From positions 6,200,001 to 6,264,000 of the forward strand of contig OZ023188.1 of NCBI GenBank assembly GCA_963995505.1: a stretch of DNA of 64,000 nucleotides, in the 5' to 3' direction. Below the pieces are notes generated by a model, which ran no database searches, was not told where the DNA came from, and was given only the letters and a program-made list of their open reading frames with translations. Position numbers and translations under genes: made by a program. This DNA comes from Hypericum androsaemum. Lineage: Eukaryota > Streptophyta > Magnoliopsida > Malpighiales > Hypericaceae. Below are positions 46,150 to 58,037 of this stretch, one piece after another (position 1 is the stretch's first letter; every line of letters starts with the position of its first letter).

Positions 46150-47415
46150 GGGCAAATTACTCTCACGTCCTTGGCCTTTGGTCACCCTCCCCCTAATGTC
46201 CCTGACTTTTGGAAAAAGATTATCCCGTCCCTAAGTTTTGATGATAAAGCCAGAATATTCTATATTCTCTGACGATACCCCATTTGAAAAGACCAAAATG
46301 CCTTTCCTTGTTAAAAATCTTCATCCTCTTCCTGGAAATCAAAACTTTTCAATTAAAAATAAAAATCAACAAGACGAATCTTCATCTCCGTCCCCAAATT
46401 TTCATCTTCGTCTCCAAATCTTCTTCCCCAAATCTTCTTTAAGAATTTATCAAGAAACTAAAAACCTAAATCTTCTTCTCCTTCGTTGCTCGCCGACGAG
46501 GACGTGGATGAGAGGATGCCTCCGCTTGGAACCGGAGCTCTCGTCGGCATCCTTTGTAACTCCCGGGACTCTGACTCTCGCAACACTCTCCTTCTGCAAA
46601 ACCTTCCTCCCGTCGACGTCATTTGTAACTACCACAAAGGTCAAGGCAGTGCAGACCGTCCCACTGGCAATGCCAGTCCCAGCAGCTGTGCACTTGGTAG
46701 GATCCACGGGGCACATAGGCCATTACGAGAGTCAGAGTCCGGGAACCCTCTGGCTTGGCAGAGACGGGGATCCACGGGGCCTCCGCGGCCCACTTCCTCA
46801 TCTTCGTCTCGGCTGGCTCATCTCCGTCGCGGCTGCCTTCTCTCCGTCGCAGCTGCCTCATCTCCATCGCGGTTGTCTCGTCTCCGTCTCGGCACCGTCG
46901 TCTCCGTCCAACGCCTTCGTCTCCAATCTGCCCCTTTGGAAGTTAGGGAAGAAGAGGACAAGGAGTGGAAAATCTGGGTTTTAGGTCTCCAACGCAGTGG
47001 TCTCCAACGATTTGGGTTTCTGGGTTCGAAGGATTGGAAATTGGATGTTTCTGGGTTAGGGAAAAAGAGGACTAGGAATAGTTTAGTTGTACACGATTAA
47101 TTGTATATTTTTGATTGGGTTTAATTGGATATTTTTAGTATTTAGTTAATTGAGTGTTCTTGTTGTTAATTGAGATAAAATGTGAGGAAGGAGGAGTTGA
47201 AGGTAGATGGAGAGAGGATTTTTTTTATTTTTTAAGTGAGAGGGGTATTTTGGTCATTTCAAGTGGGAGTTCACCGGAGAAAAAGAAATATTCCGGCTCC
47301 AAGGACCCGAGAGTCTATTATCATCAAAACTTAGGGATAGGAGAATCATTTTCCAAAAGTCAGGGACCCTAGGAGGAGAGTGACCAAAAGTCAGGGACGT
47401 GAAGGTCATTTGTCA
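46150..47415. mobile_element. Mutator-like element, 1.27 kb, perfect TSD
   Basis: Left end GGGCAAATTACTCTCACGTC, right end (read inward) TGACAAATGACCTTCACGTC. TIRs extend roughly 150 bp, sharing TTTTGGTCAC, CCCTAAGTTTTGATGATAA and ACCAAAATRCC-type blocks. Flanked by TTATAAATT at 46141-46149 and 47416-47424, a perfect 9-bp match. The interior (46480-47000) is GC-rich and includes the two longest frames in the window's direct strand (248 codons at 46238-46984 and 204 at 46486-47100). They overlap in different frames, are Ser/Pro/Arg-rich because of degenerate CTCCGTCGCGGCTGCC-type repeats, and begin or end in the TIRs. I take them as non-functional, possibly captured sequence. Confidence 0.9.
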
Positions 47416-47424
47416 TTATAAATT

Positions 47425-48353
47425 TGCGAGATATATTTCTAATCACAAGTGAGACATCAGCACAATATGGACTACTGAGTTTGACATGTGTTCCTTTTTT
47501 ACAATATTAGAAAAAGAATATTTCAATAAAATATTATAGAAAAACTATACAATCAATACTACAAGTAGCAAGTTCAAAAGAACATAGAAATGCCGTCTGT
47601 AAAAATATCTGATGCATTTCCTTCTCTCTTTGGTCTCTCTCATTCGCTGCTGATCAATAGACCTATTCACACATCCTTTAACCGGAGTCTAGGTTGAGTG
47701 CTGCTGGATTGCCAGTAGAAAGGTACGAACAACATAGACTAGATCGATCGGTCCACACAATGATAAATTTGTAATATCAGAAATTATATATGAATATTTT
47801 TATAATTTTGTATGTAAAAAATATATCGTACCACTGATAGTCTTAACTCTAATTTTGTAGTCGCGTGATGTGTCATTGTTAGTCGTGTGGTGATATATGT
47901 TAATTGCGATTACGACGATGTGCCTGCGACAAAAGGAGGGCCATGCGTACATAATGCTAATTGTATTTTCCGGACAAGTATAGGATGAATTCGTTTCCAA
48001 TTCCTAAATAATGTCTCATCAGTTATCACTCAGTTTCCACAAAATAATCCGCAGCGCATATCCAACACGAACGAAGGTTAGCAAGATCAATTATGATTAT
48101 AGTTCATCAATTATGTAGAATAATTATCTCTAGAAACCTGATCACAGAACAAAAATGGGCCCAAATGGGCACTATTATGAGAGGTCAGGTCAGTATTTAT
48201 GTGACTAAAAAGTGACCAAATAATGCTACATGCTACAAAATTTTGCAAGCAGGTTCACTGCCATCCAACACTGCTCATGATTCACTTCCTTGTTGCGCAC
48301 GCTACTTACGCCACCATCGGACTCGTTGATCATCGGGGTCCGACAAATTATGT
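47425..48353. other. No gene seen
   Basis: AT-rich intergenic DNA between the two convergent pseudogenes. A 66-codon minus frame at 47800-48000 has no recognised motif. Confidence 0.45.
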
Positions 48354-51300
48354 TCACCCTGATGCTCCAGCAGCACGATTCTTGGCTTCGCCTTGTTCTT
48401 TAGCAAATTCTTCGATTAATTCGCACTGTCTCGGGGTCAAAGTACTGCAGAAAGTTGACAATCAAGTTTTCATATCCAAACCGCATAACCTAGCCATGAG
48501 GCAAGAGAGACAGAGCTTGTCTTTCATTTAGATGTTCACAGAAAATATAAATGATGGTGAGATCAATTTTGGCCGAGGTTCAAACCATACGTTGGAATGC
48601 TGACATAGAAGTATACAAATTGATCGCCGTGTGAGTATGAGCCACGAGCTTTTATTCCTGTCAGGTGTCACCAAAAATGAATTAATCAACAATGAGTAAA
48701 AAATGTGCCGCAGAAAAACAGAATTTCCATTCAAACACATCAAGCTGATCAGAATTTAACTGCAGTACAAAACTAGATCAATAACTAACAGAAGGCTGCA
48801 ACTACATCCAAATGTGTTATGAAGTAGAATGTTTACCTTTATTCTTTAGGACAACCTTCTGGCTAGGTTGGGTGCCTGGACGAACCTGAAATGCGAAAAA
48901 AGTCCAATTAGTCCGTGTAGTATCTTCCGGATATTATTTCAAAGATGAAGAATTAAAACAAACCTTGAGTACAGCACCACCAGTGAGAGTAGGGACCTGC
49001 ACAGTCCCCCCCAATATTGCCTGTAGATAAGCACACCATTAGATCAAGCACGATGGAAAGCAGCTACAAAATAATCGCATCAATAAAACTGCAGTGTTCC
49101 GATGAGATGTTTCACCTGTGTGATGTTTAAAACAGCATCAACGTGTATGTTCGAGCCTTCTCTGCGGAAAATCGGATCTTGCCGAACCTTGGAGGTCAAG
49201 GAGAACAAAAACCAATGTCAGTAGTTTCAATAATAGGAAAAAGAGTCATGCTACCTATACTCCGCTTCAAAATTCCTAACCACACATCTTAATGCTCAAA
49301 TTGCCCCCAACTTTATGAAGCAATGTGCTTAAGACTTCAGGAACGAGTCCTTATAACCGGAAAGGGTAATTATTAAAAGATTAACGGTACAGAATACAAG
49401 ATATGTATCAGGTTCTTCAAGTCACTGGCATATAACCACAAAAGGAGACTCCCACAGCCTGGCTCTTGTAGTATGTCTCCGACATGACCTATTCAACTAG
49501 AATATGGAAAATGTTGCACTCCAGTAACCCACATTGACCTCTTTAACTTTTTAAAACTGGACTCTGCTTCAGTACACAAGACAATATCCAAGGTTAACAA
49601 AATGAACCAGATATCACACAGGAAAACCAATATCCCCAGATTCTCAGAACTTTATTACAGTACATGCAATGTCCTACAGATTGACAATAGATATTACTTA
49701 ACAACACATAGTTCTGGGCTACGCAACCATCTGCTGAGGGGGGAAAAGAAACAGGTGGACGGAAAAACATATTATGCCATCATGGACAAATATGCAAAGA
49801 GACAATCATGATAAATTCTCCTCAAGATGATCTGATAAATTTTTAAAAAAGATTGAAAATCATGGGGAGCCTTCCTCTCTACAGAATATTCCAAGATAGG
49901 AGCCAATTAACTTATCGCAATGTGGAAGAAGAAAAAGGAACCAAGTGAGACGGTAATATACCCTGAGAGTTACAAAAAGATCACCGGGCTGATTTCTATC
50001 TGGATCTACTCCACCACTTCTTGGAACCTTGATAGTTTCATTATCATCAACTCCTGCAGATTCAACAAACCGTAAGCTCAAGGCATTAAACATAGGGAGA
50101 ACAACAAAGGAACATTATCCACAGCATGGATAATCATAATGCTTGGTCCAATCTCATACCACAGTGAGGGTTATAAGCAGGCATATTTGAGCAAGTGACA
50201 AGAAGGCTAAAGCCTAAAAAAACAATTGCAAATAATAAAAAAACTAGAGCCGTGTAAGTGTCTTGACAAGCAAAACAATTTTCATTTGATAATGGCTTCA
50301 ACAGATGCATAAGACATTCAAACAAAAAGAAGTGTCCACTAATTTGTTATTTTCATAACCAAATAAGTTTTGGTTTCAAGAAAATACCTGCCGTGATATC
50401 TAGCTTGACAGTCTTTGATCCTTTTACTACCTTATTGCCCTGACATGACCGGCAAAAGCTCTGCACCAGAGTCATAAAAAACTTTAGTTGCCACCAAAAG
50501 ATTTTAGACCCAAACTACACCAATGACGTGCACATCAAGCAGTTTCTAAATACACATAAGAATGCATATCAAGTAAGTTACTATCAGGTTCTTGTTGTCA
50601 TGCAAATCTCACTTTCAAGTTCATATTATATGCCTTCGTTCAACTGATAATAATACTAACAACATTAACCCCAAGTCTCAACAGAGAAGAAACATACAAT
50701 TAACATGTCAACTTATAGCCTAGAAAATTTCACCTCATCGAAAGTACACAATCTATCGGAAAAGATGAATAGGTGTTTGTGACGCACATACCAATACAAT
50801 TTTTCCGGTTCCGCCACATTGATTACACGGCATCTGGAGGCTAAAGAAACCGTTTTTTGAGAACGTCTATAATGGAAACAAGTAATCAGGAATAAATTGG
50901 TTTCCCATGAACATAACACCACCATGGATATATCATCTTCCCAGAAAACTAACCATGCCAGTGCCTCTCATCGTTTGCAAGTTTGAGGTTTGACACCAGG
51001 AGGAACTCCCTCTCCATCTACAAAATATTGAAAGATCATAACATTCGTTAAAAAAGACAACTTTGTAAACATAACATGTCCAAAGAGCGTGTATGAGAAA
51101 TTGAAACTGCTACAAGTGGTCAGAATAAACGTACGACAAGATTGACATTGAACATCACTTTGAAATGTGATAGTTTTTGTGCATCCTTGAACAGCTTCTT
51201 CCACGAAGAAAATCTCAATAGCGACCTACACACAGAGAAAATTGAACCATGCCAGCCTTGAACTAGAAAGGTAATCCACAATACTTATGGCAAGTCAGGA

Positions 51301-51830
51301 AAACCTGAGCATCTTGGCCGCCAACCTTCTGTCCGAAGTATTCATATTGAAGAACTAGTGACAATAATGCAAAATTGTCAAAAGACAAAGAATCAGTGTT
51401 GATTGTCTACAGAAAGCAAGAAATCCAGTAACTGAAAACGAGACAGACAAGAAACCGACTTTTCACCATTAAAAACCTAAGATAGAGTTAGGGGCCTATA
51501 TCCTTTCTAATGCATCTACAATCCAAATTTGGCAATCCAACTTCAGACAAACCATACCCTGATAACTGGAAAGAGTTACAGATTTAACTGGAAAGAGTTA
51601 CAGAGCTGCTAGATTGAAGAATCGTCTAAGGCAGGAAAATATACAGCTCCTTCTTTAAGAAAAAGCTCATTGTAAAAGGAAATAAAAGAGAAGAGAAGAG
51701 AAAGGAGGGAACATCCATACATCACCAAATCCAAAACCACCAAATCCAAATGAGGAGCCTGACCCCGAGTGGAAGTCACCGGACCCTCCATTTTGTTGTT
51801 GTTGTTGTCGAAACGCGTCATGGCCGGCTA
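48354..51830 (-). pseudogene. Mitochondrial-type DnaJ (GFA2-like), J domain missing
   Basis: A remnant of a type I Hsp40 co-chaperone, most like plant mitochondrial GFA2. Minus-strand exons by eye: 51830-51721 (Gly/Phe-rich, FGFGGFGFGD), 51354-51305 (GQKVGGQDAQ), 51225-51135 (AVQGCTKTITFQSDVQCQSC), 51017-50954 (GEGVPPGVKPQTCKR), 50876-50792 (CNQCGGTGKIV), 50460-50398 (SFCRSCQGNKVVKGSKTVKL), 50053-49962 (NETIKVPRSGGVDPDRNQPG), 49187-49116 (DPIFRREGSNIHVDAVLNIT), 49020-48964 (AILGGTVQVPTLTGGAVLK), 48885-48837 and 48444-48354 (TPRQCELIEEFAKE, stop TGA). Frameshifts in the 51305 and 50954 exons break it; the second spoils zinc motif 2 of 4. The J domain and targeting peptide are absent, and one exon between 48837 and 48444 seems missing. 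Introns are kept. Confidence 0.85.
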
Positions 51831-52007
51831 TAAGTTAGACATTGTGAGTAAAGAGATCAAAAAGACAAATAATAATAGAAAACAGTTAACATCTGTACTC
51901 TTTGGGCAAACGGTAATATACAAATACTTGGAGAAAAACATACAAAGTAAAATCGATGAATTGTTGGATCCAAACTGTTGTTCCAAAGGATATAATAACC
52001 CCCACTA
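51831..52007. other. Junction between DnaJ remnant and F-box gene
   Basis: The DnaJ similarity stops in what would be the intron or exon upstream of the Gly/Phe region. This short AT-rich stretch is probably the breakpoint of the copied segment or the F-box 3' flank. Confidence 0.35.
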
Positions 52008-53144
52008 TTAAAGCTCTAGTAAAAATGGTGAAACCAGACTCTCGACCAAGTCATACGCCTCGTGCACCTGCAAGTTGAGTCCCTCGATTGTTTTAGGAAT
52101 CTTGTCGGATCTAGGGGTTAATGGATCCCACAAGAAGTTTCCTTTGATCACGTCCAGAAAATACTCAGGGTTATAGTAATCCCACAGAAGTAGTAGTAGT
52201 CTACTACTACGTTTCAAAGATGTTTCTGCGAGGCTAGGACAGATCCGAAGCGGTGTCGGGTAAGGAATCCGGTATTCAGTTGTAAACATCCTCTCCCACG
52301 ACGCCGCCGCCGCTCCTCTTCCCATCAATGTCCATCCATGGCACTGATCAAAAGGAAATACTACAGCATAGAAACACAGCTTCTCATCATCGCGCACACC
52401 GAGCTCTACACCGAGTATTAAGCTATTCGTTACCAAAGGAAAATCTATCACCGCAAAAGAGTCATCTTTCAAGTCAAAAGACAAGATAATTGGGCCGCCA
52501 TCGGTATCCAGTACTCGATACCAAACCCCCTTAACGACCACGCCTTGGCCATACATATCATTTGTTCTCAACAAAGGGCGGCCAGGAGTGTCGATGTATT
52601 GGGAGGTGTATTGCCTCAGCGAAAGCACCCGCGCCCGAGCTTGAAGCGGCGCCATCGCGAACAGCTTGTAGTCTTTGATCCCGCCGTGGTAACCGAAACC
52701 CACAATGCTGCAATCATCGGGACTCCAGTTGGGGTACCAGACGTGTTTATACTGCTTTGTCGCGGGATTCCATAGCGTGAATGTTCTTCTGGAGGATCCA
52801 CAGAAGGCTAATTCGACACAGACCAGACCATTAGCGCAGCCCACAAGTCGCACGACCTGGTGGTACCAGCCCGGGTCTAGGACTTGTAGCACCGCCGCTC
52901 CGTTTCAACGCAGGAAAAACCTGCCGTTTGATCGGGTTTGTATATGAGTGGTAGTTGATCGGATGATTGATGAAGGGTTAGTTTTGGAGTTTTGGTAGTG
53001 GACGGCGATGAAGTTAGGGCTTGAGATTATTGCACAGATATCCTTAGATACGGCTTTCAACCGAACCAGAGATCTGGCCGGTAGTCGCAAAAGGATGTCT
53101 TCCACTACATCATACGACATATGGCTACGCCTCCTCTTACCCAT
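52008..53144 (-). pseudogene. F-box/FBA protein gene with one premature stop
   Basis: F-box proteins are substrate adaptors of SCF ubiquitin ligases. The ATG at 53144-53142 opens a single-exon frame of 378 codons. The F-box is at residues ~8-50 (YDVVEDILLRLPARSLVRLK, then AVSKDICAIISSPNF), and an F-box-associated (FBA/kelch-like) region covers ~100-330 (NGLVCVEL, TLWNPATKQYKHV, IVGFGYHGGIKDYKLF, VVKGVWYRVLD). The only break is TGA at 52907-52905 (codon 80), in the same frame on both sides; a CGA-to-TGA change would explain it. A truncated copy of the 5' end is at 54595-54783. It could be a recent pseudogene, a null allele or a sequence error; GTG at 52892 is an unlikely alternative start because the F-box would be lost. 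Confidence 0.85.
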
Positions 53145-54594
53145 TCTTTCTTTTCTTTTTTCACCTATCAGTATATATATAGACGTAAAATATGTATTTT
53201 TTTAGGGAATAAAATAAGTATCTTCCCATGCAAGCCAAACATGAATTCCGTTTCCGATTGGGCATAGATTTTATTTATTTTATTTTTTTAATTGTCTAAT
53301 CTATACTCCTAATCCAACTCCTATACTAATTCAATTTACTAAACCTAGAGAGAATTCAGAAGCAAAAAAGATGGAAAATTTACCGGTGAGGAGATGAGAT
53401 TGAAGCCACCCACCTCTTGCAAGGCCTCTACTTCCTCCAAACCCTATACACAAAACCCATCAGACAGAAAATGTCACATATTCAACCAAAAAACAAAAGA
53501 AGAGAAAAAAAGTGACCCATTCATCAAACTAACGAGGGAGAGAAGACGGCGATGAAGAGTGGCTTCAAATCATTTACTATTGTTCGTTCAAATTGATCGG
53601 TGACGGAAATTCGGACAGAGGAAACGACGCCGGACGGACCAGTAGTTGGTTTATGGGAGAAAGGGAGTGCTCGCTATTTCGTGGTTGGATCCGATCCAGA
53701 CCCGGCCTGTCGTTGTCGGATTTCAACTTTAAAAAATAGAATATGTATTTTTTTAATATTAATAATTAAAAAACAACCCCCGTTCTTTTGTATTAACAAT
53801 GGAAATGTGGCAAAATTACAAAATTACAAAATCTCAAAAGTCAAAATTACAAAATTATAAAATAGCCACATCGCAAAATTTTTTATAATTAGCTTTAGAA
53901 AAATAAAGGGATTGAGATTTTGTAATTTTGCCATGTCATTGCCACTTAGGATATAAAAATATGACGTGGCGATGACGTGGCATCTATGTGTATGGTCTGG
54001 TTGGAAAAATCAACCATGGTTAACAATTTGCCACAAAAAGTGTCACTTTTCGAAACATTTGTCACCTAAAAAGAAAAAGTCAAACCACAACGTACTATAG
54101 TGATAAAGCGTGAAACTACAGAGTACTTTAGTGAACTTTTCCCTATTTTTTAAATAGCTGTATTATCTCCGGAGGAGTTGCTGTCAACGAAGAGTATCGA
54201 CTCAAATTTGAGTTGGAACTGAAAATTAGCAACTCGTATGATATCAATCGCTTTCATTCGCGGAGATTATTTAATTATTATTTGAACAATAATCAACATA
54301 CACATTTGATATGATCGATGATCCAACTGATAAGATATCTGAATGATTGTCATCTACAAGTTGTTGATTGCTTTTTCAGTTTTGTTTGAACCTAACAAAT
54401 TTTAATTTATGTGACAATAAATATGCTTTGAGCATTATTATTAATGATTTAGTTGTTCATCACAATAATTAGTAATTATACTACTAATAATTATTTAATA
54501 AATCTATTTTTTTAATTACGATCTTTTATTAATTAGAAAAGAAAAGATTACACAATGGAGGTGAGAAATCGGAGAAAAAGGAAATAAAAAAAGA
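53145..54594. other. Unassigned region with a TE fragment
   Basis: 53800-53930 has a short imperfect palindrome made of AAAATTACAAAATT units. About 53925-54155 looks like one terminus of a Mutator-like element, ending GAGTACTTTAGTGAACTTTTCCC, with no matching second end found. 53590-53860 has an 86-codon frame of no recognised family. Confidence 0.35.
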
Positions 54595-54783
54595 CTATCG
54601 GATGATTGATGAACGGTTAGTTTTGGAGTTTTTGTGGTGGACGGTGATGAAGTTTGGGCCTAAGATTATCGCACAGATATCCTTAGATTCGACTTTCAAC
54701 CGAACAAGCAATCTGATCGGTAGTCGTATAAGGATGTCTTCTACTACATCATACGAGATATGGTTGAGCTTCCTCTTGCTCAT
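54595..54783 (-). pseudogene. Truncated F-box domain copy
   Basis: 62 codons matching the first part of the F-box gene at 53144 (YDVVEDILIRLPIRLLVRLK; CAIILGPNFITVHHKNS), ending at the equivalent of SSIIR followed by a stop. The FBA region is absent. Upstream sequence also resembles that of the longer copy (CAGTATATATA-like), so the duplication included some promoter. Confidence 0.8.
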
Positions 54784-54844
54784 TCTAACCTACTTCCTAC
54801 AAGAGAATTGGGGGTTGTATCAGTATATATACACGGGACAGATT

Positions 54845-55448
54845 TGAGATCTGCTATGGCGTCGTCCCTGAACGAGCACCACTGTTCCCCATCGTCGAGG
54901 AGAGTTGTGGATCTGAGGTTAAGAGGGGTAACCGCCATGTGCGGGAGCCCGCAGCTGAGGATCCCGCCGACGGTACTGGCGGCGTAGAAGGTCGGAGATC
55001 TAGCTGAGGATCCCGCCGACTATGCTGGCACCGCCACCATGAATCGACCTCGCCGGCGAAAGCGAGGGAAGCGAGTGCAGAGGAAGCTCGGGATCAGGGA
55101 TTGGCGCTTGTCCAGCAATATCGCCATGATCTTGGCCCTTTTTCTTTCCTTAATTTAGTTTTATTTTTTTAATTTTTCTGGGTTTTGTTTTTGGGAAGAA
55201 TAAGAGAGGGGAAGGAGGAGAGAGAGGGAAGAGAGATGCTGATATGGCGCCATGTCGTCAGCGAATGCTGATATGGCAAATCCAGATGGACGGGCAAGGT
55301 CCGAGCAGGTCGGGAAGAGTTTGGGCTACTGTCCGTGGACTTTTTTTATGTTAATTAGAATAAGTATGACTCGATTTGTCAGTTTTTTATCACATGGTAC
55401 TAAAGTGATTTCGGGCTATACCACAAGGTACTAAAGTTAACTTTTTCC
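54845..55448. mobile_element. Truncated Mutator-like element, right half
   Basis: The right end (CACAAGGTACTAAAGTTAACTTTTTCC) and inner blocks (GATATGGC, GGGCAAGGTCCGAGCAGG, GTCCGTGGAC) match the right TIR of 23997-25185. The left TIR is not visible, so the element is probably 5'-truncated. The interior (54850-55140) is GC-rich. Confidence 0.55.
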
Positions 55449-55449
55449 A

Positions 55450-56262
55450 TAATTTTATAACAACCATGGACCAACTTTTGAACCGGGCCACCACAAGAGA
55501 TCGCCATACTTTATGTTGGAAAAATCTGGTGTTCAGATATTTAAAAATAATCTAATCTTAGTCAGACTAGAGTAAAATATTCAAGGATAACAATTTTTAA
55601 CAAAATTAATATTGCTATGTTTTGTGAAATCTAATTCCAAAAAAAAAATCTTGTACACCGTTTATCTTAAAAGAAGCCATATACTCCGTCTACCTTATAG
55701 ATATTTTTGGGTAACGAGTCAATGCTTTTCAAGATATAGGAAACATTGATTGAGTGGTTAATTGATTGGAACCCTTTTTTCAATTGAAACCTTATTAATT
55801 GCATTTGTTGGTCACGACCTTGATTTATCTCACGGAAGGATTCTGCTTGTTTGCATTTTGTTGGAAAAGTTAGGTGGGCAATTTTAATTTCATGACCATT
55901 GTCACTATCTTTATAAATTGCACATGTGCTTCCAAAGATAATTTTTCTTTTGATAGGTGCCCTTCCAATGTACTTAACCATGGCTTTACCCAATCCCGGT
56001 GTTAATTGGTCGTTTTGGTTTATTAACACAATAGCACTTTTTTGACTTCTGAGCACAACTGGCTCGTCTGCTGGTGATATTTTAATAATCCGTTCAAGAT
56101 AAGTTGGAAAAAACTTAAGTGATTTGAATATACTATCTGTTGAAATCTTTGTATACAATCTAAAACTTTAAGGTAATAAGTTGGTAAATTTTCCATAATT
56201 ATAAATTTGCCCTCCACTTTTGCATTGAGCAATGTAAAATTCTTAACACGTTCCTTCAAACG
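55450..56262. repeat. Duplicated block C' (partner of C)
   Basis: Collinear with 17590-18460. Its left edge abuts the right end of the truncated Mutator-like element; its right edge lies within the TRIM interior. The C' TRIM keeps only one LTR (about 56138-56242). Confidence 0.75.
55667..56158 (-). CDS. Unrecognised 163-codon frame in C'
   Basis: A minus-strand open frame whose first ~7 codons lie in the TRIM LTR remnant, so the true 5' end is lost. It contains SPADEPVVLRSQKSAIVLIN, LTPGLGKAMVKYIG and GHEIKIAHLTFPTKCK. The C copy preserves several of these blocks with conservative changes but is frameshifted, which hints that the sequence once coded. I do not recognise the family: no signal peptide, membrane segment or catalytic motif is evident. 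It could be a host gene fragment or part of an unclassified element. Confidence 0.35.
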   Translation of the reverse strand: MYTKISTDSIFKSLKFFPTYLERIIKISPADEPVVLRSQKSAIVLINQNDQLTPGLGKAMVKYIGRAPIKRKIIFGSTCAIYKDSDNGHEIKIAHLTFPTKCKQAESFREINQGRDQQMQLIRFQLKKGFQSINHSINVSYILKSIDSLPKNIYKVDGVYGFF

Positions 56263-57125
56263 ACTCCGAAACCCAGGTCCGGTGCACTGAGCTGGCCCAA
56301 TAAAAAAATCCAGTACCAAAAGACGGGGCGGCCCCCCACTGTGAGGACCTCCTTCCCGCTAGAGAGATTGCCAGTGACAAAGTGATTCTGAGACAATGGG
56401 GTTTATCAAGACAACGTCACAGCCGGGGCGGCGGCCCACTGTGAGGACCTCCTCTCTGCCGGCCACCTGGGACGGAGACGTCGTAGTTCGCTTAATTAGA
56501 TGTGATCTGGGTCCAGCGACGACGCTGGTAAAATAAAACTCTTCATAGATCTGGACCGCGACAAGCTGCTCACGGCAGAGAGATACAAAGCTTCTCAGGA
56601 TCCTCACGGCGGAGGAAGACGAAGCTTCTCATGCTCCTCGTCGACCTCATATGGCAGAGGAAGACGGAGCTTCTTATGCCATCTCTCAGGAATGCGACTT
56701 GAAGAGTGGATGGACTGTTCTTTGCATTTCTATGGGTGTATTCAGTTAATGACAAGAATTCATCTTGATGTTTAATTAAATGTTATTTTTTAGAAGTTTA
56801 ATTTGATGTTGTTGATGTTTAGTTAATTGGATCTTCTTGATTTTTAATTGGGATATTATTGAGTGTGTTCATTCTTAATATTTTTGAGTGAATTCTTGGT
56901 ATTTTTGATGTTCTAAGGTTGAAGAAGATAACTTTTTTATTTTTTTACTGAGGGGCAATTTTGTCCTTGCATTAAAATTTTGCCGGAGTTATTTTTTTGT
57001 ACCGGATCCAAAGACCTGAGAATTCTATTTTATGAAATTTGGAGGATGAAAAGTAGAGTTTCAAAAAAGTAAAGACTCTACTAGTGATTTCATCAAACCC
57101 CAAGAACTTAGGGATAATTTATCTT
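56263..57125. other. TE remnant with Mutator-like right end
   Basis: The right end at about 56990-57125 has the layered pattern of the Mutator-like MITEs here (AAAGACCTGAGAATTC, then CCCAAGAACTTAGGGATAATTT). The left end was not found. The 56330-56760 part is GC-richer, with GGGGCGGC...CCCACTGTGAGGACCTCCT repeated at about 56325 and 56424; short minus frames there have no recognised domain. Confidence 0.4.
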
Positions 57126-58037
57126 TTTTTATATTTCTGGCATTTTTTTCATTAATTTCCCTTATTTTGGGTCAAAATTGGGTATTGGGTATTTGCTAAA
57201 GGTTAAAGATGGTGAAGGTGGGAGGAAGATGATTTTTTTAAATATATTTTAAGTTTTAATACTATTTTAGTAATTTGCCACATATCAGGTGAGCAACGAC
57301 TTACACATCGGACTGTCCACGTAGGACGTCAAACGATATCGCTTAGGGGGACATGGAACCCACATGAATTGCCAAATGTACCCGGGAGTGCAACGTGTCC
57401 GAAAAAATAACCACAGGATCTAAATTTTAAATCATAAGGCCTAAATACAGAATACATCAAACTACAAGGTACAAATGTGTACTTTTTGCAAAAAGAATTG
57501 TAGAAATCGTTTAGCCCAACTACCGCATAAATTATCTGAATCATATTAAACCTTCAAATCTCATTATCTTATTTCTTTAATGGTGTAACCAGTTTTTCTA
57601 ATAAGCACGGTGTAACCAGTTGGGGAGTCATCAAAAGAATAAAACTTTTATTTATAAAAAATGACAGCTAGCACAAATATTTTCCGTTCAGTTGTTATAC
57701 GAAACATTTTCGTGTGTTAAAAAATGAGTGTTTGATATCCAAAAATGGACTAATACTGCTAAATGGTAAAATATTTTGATTTATTTTTAACATTTAAGAT
57801 TGAAAAAATATTATTGTGAGATTTTTTTAAAATAGGATTTCGGTAATGCAAAATTTTGAATACCATTTTTTTAAATAAAAAACTTGGCCACCACCTTTAT
57901 CCTCGTAGATTTCCCAACAGAAGCGTGACCTAAGCGGATTTTTCCGTTAACAACCACCTTAAACTTTGATTAGACAATTGATTACTACATTCTTTTTAAT
58001 CATAGTACCGTAGGACCCAGCGTGTATGGTAAAAGCT

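Noticed and set aside
46238..47100. Two long overlapping frames (248 and 204 codons) as genes
   Set aside because: They overlap in different frames, start or end in the TIRs, are low-complexity and lie wholly inside a Mutator-like element.
52008..52892. F-box ORF starting at GTG 52892 as a complete gene
   Set aside because: The in-frame upstream sequence encodes the F-box itself; a start here would remove it, so a premature stop in one gene is the better reading.
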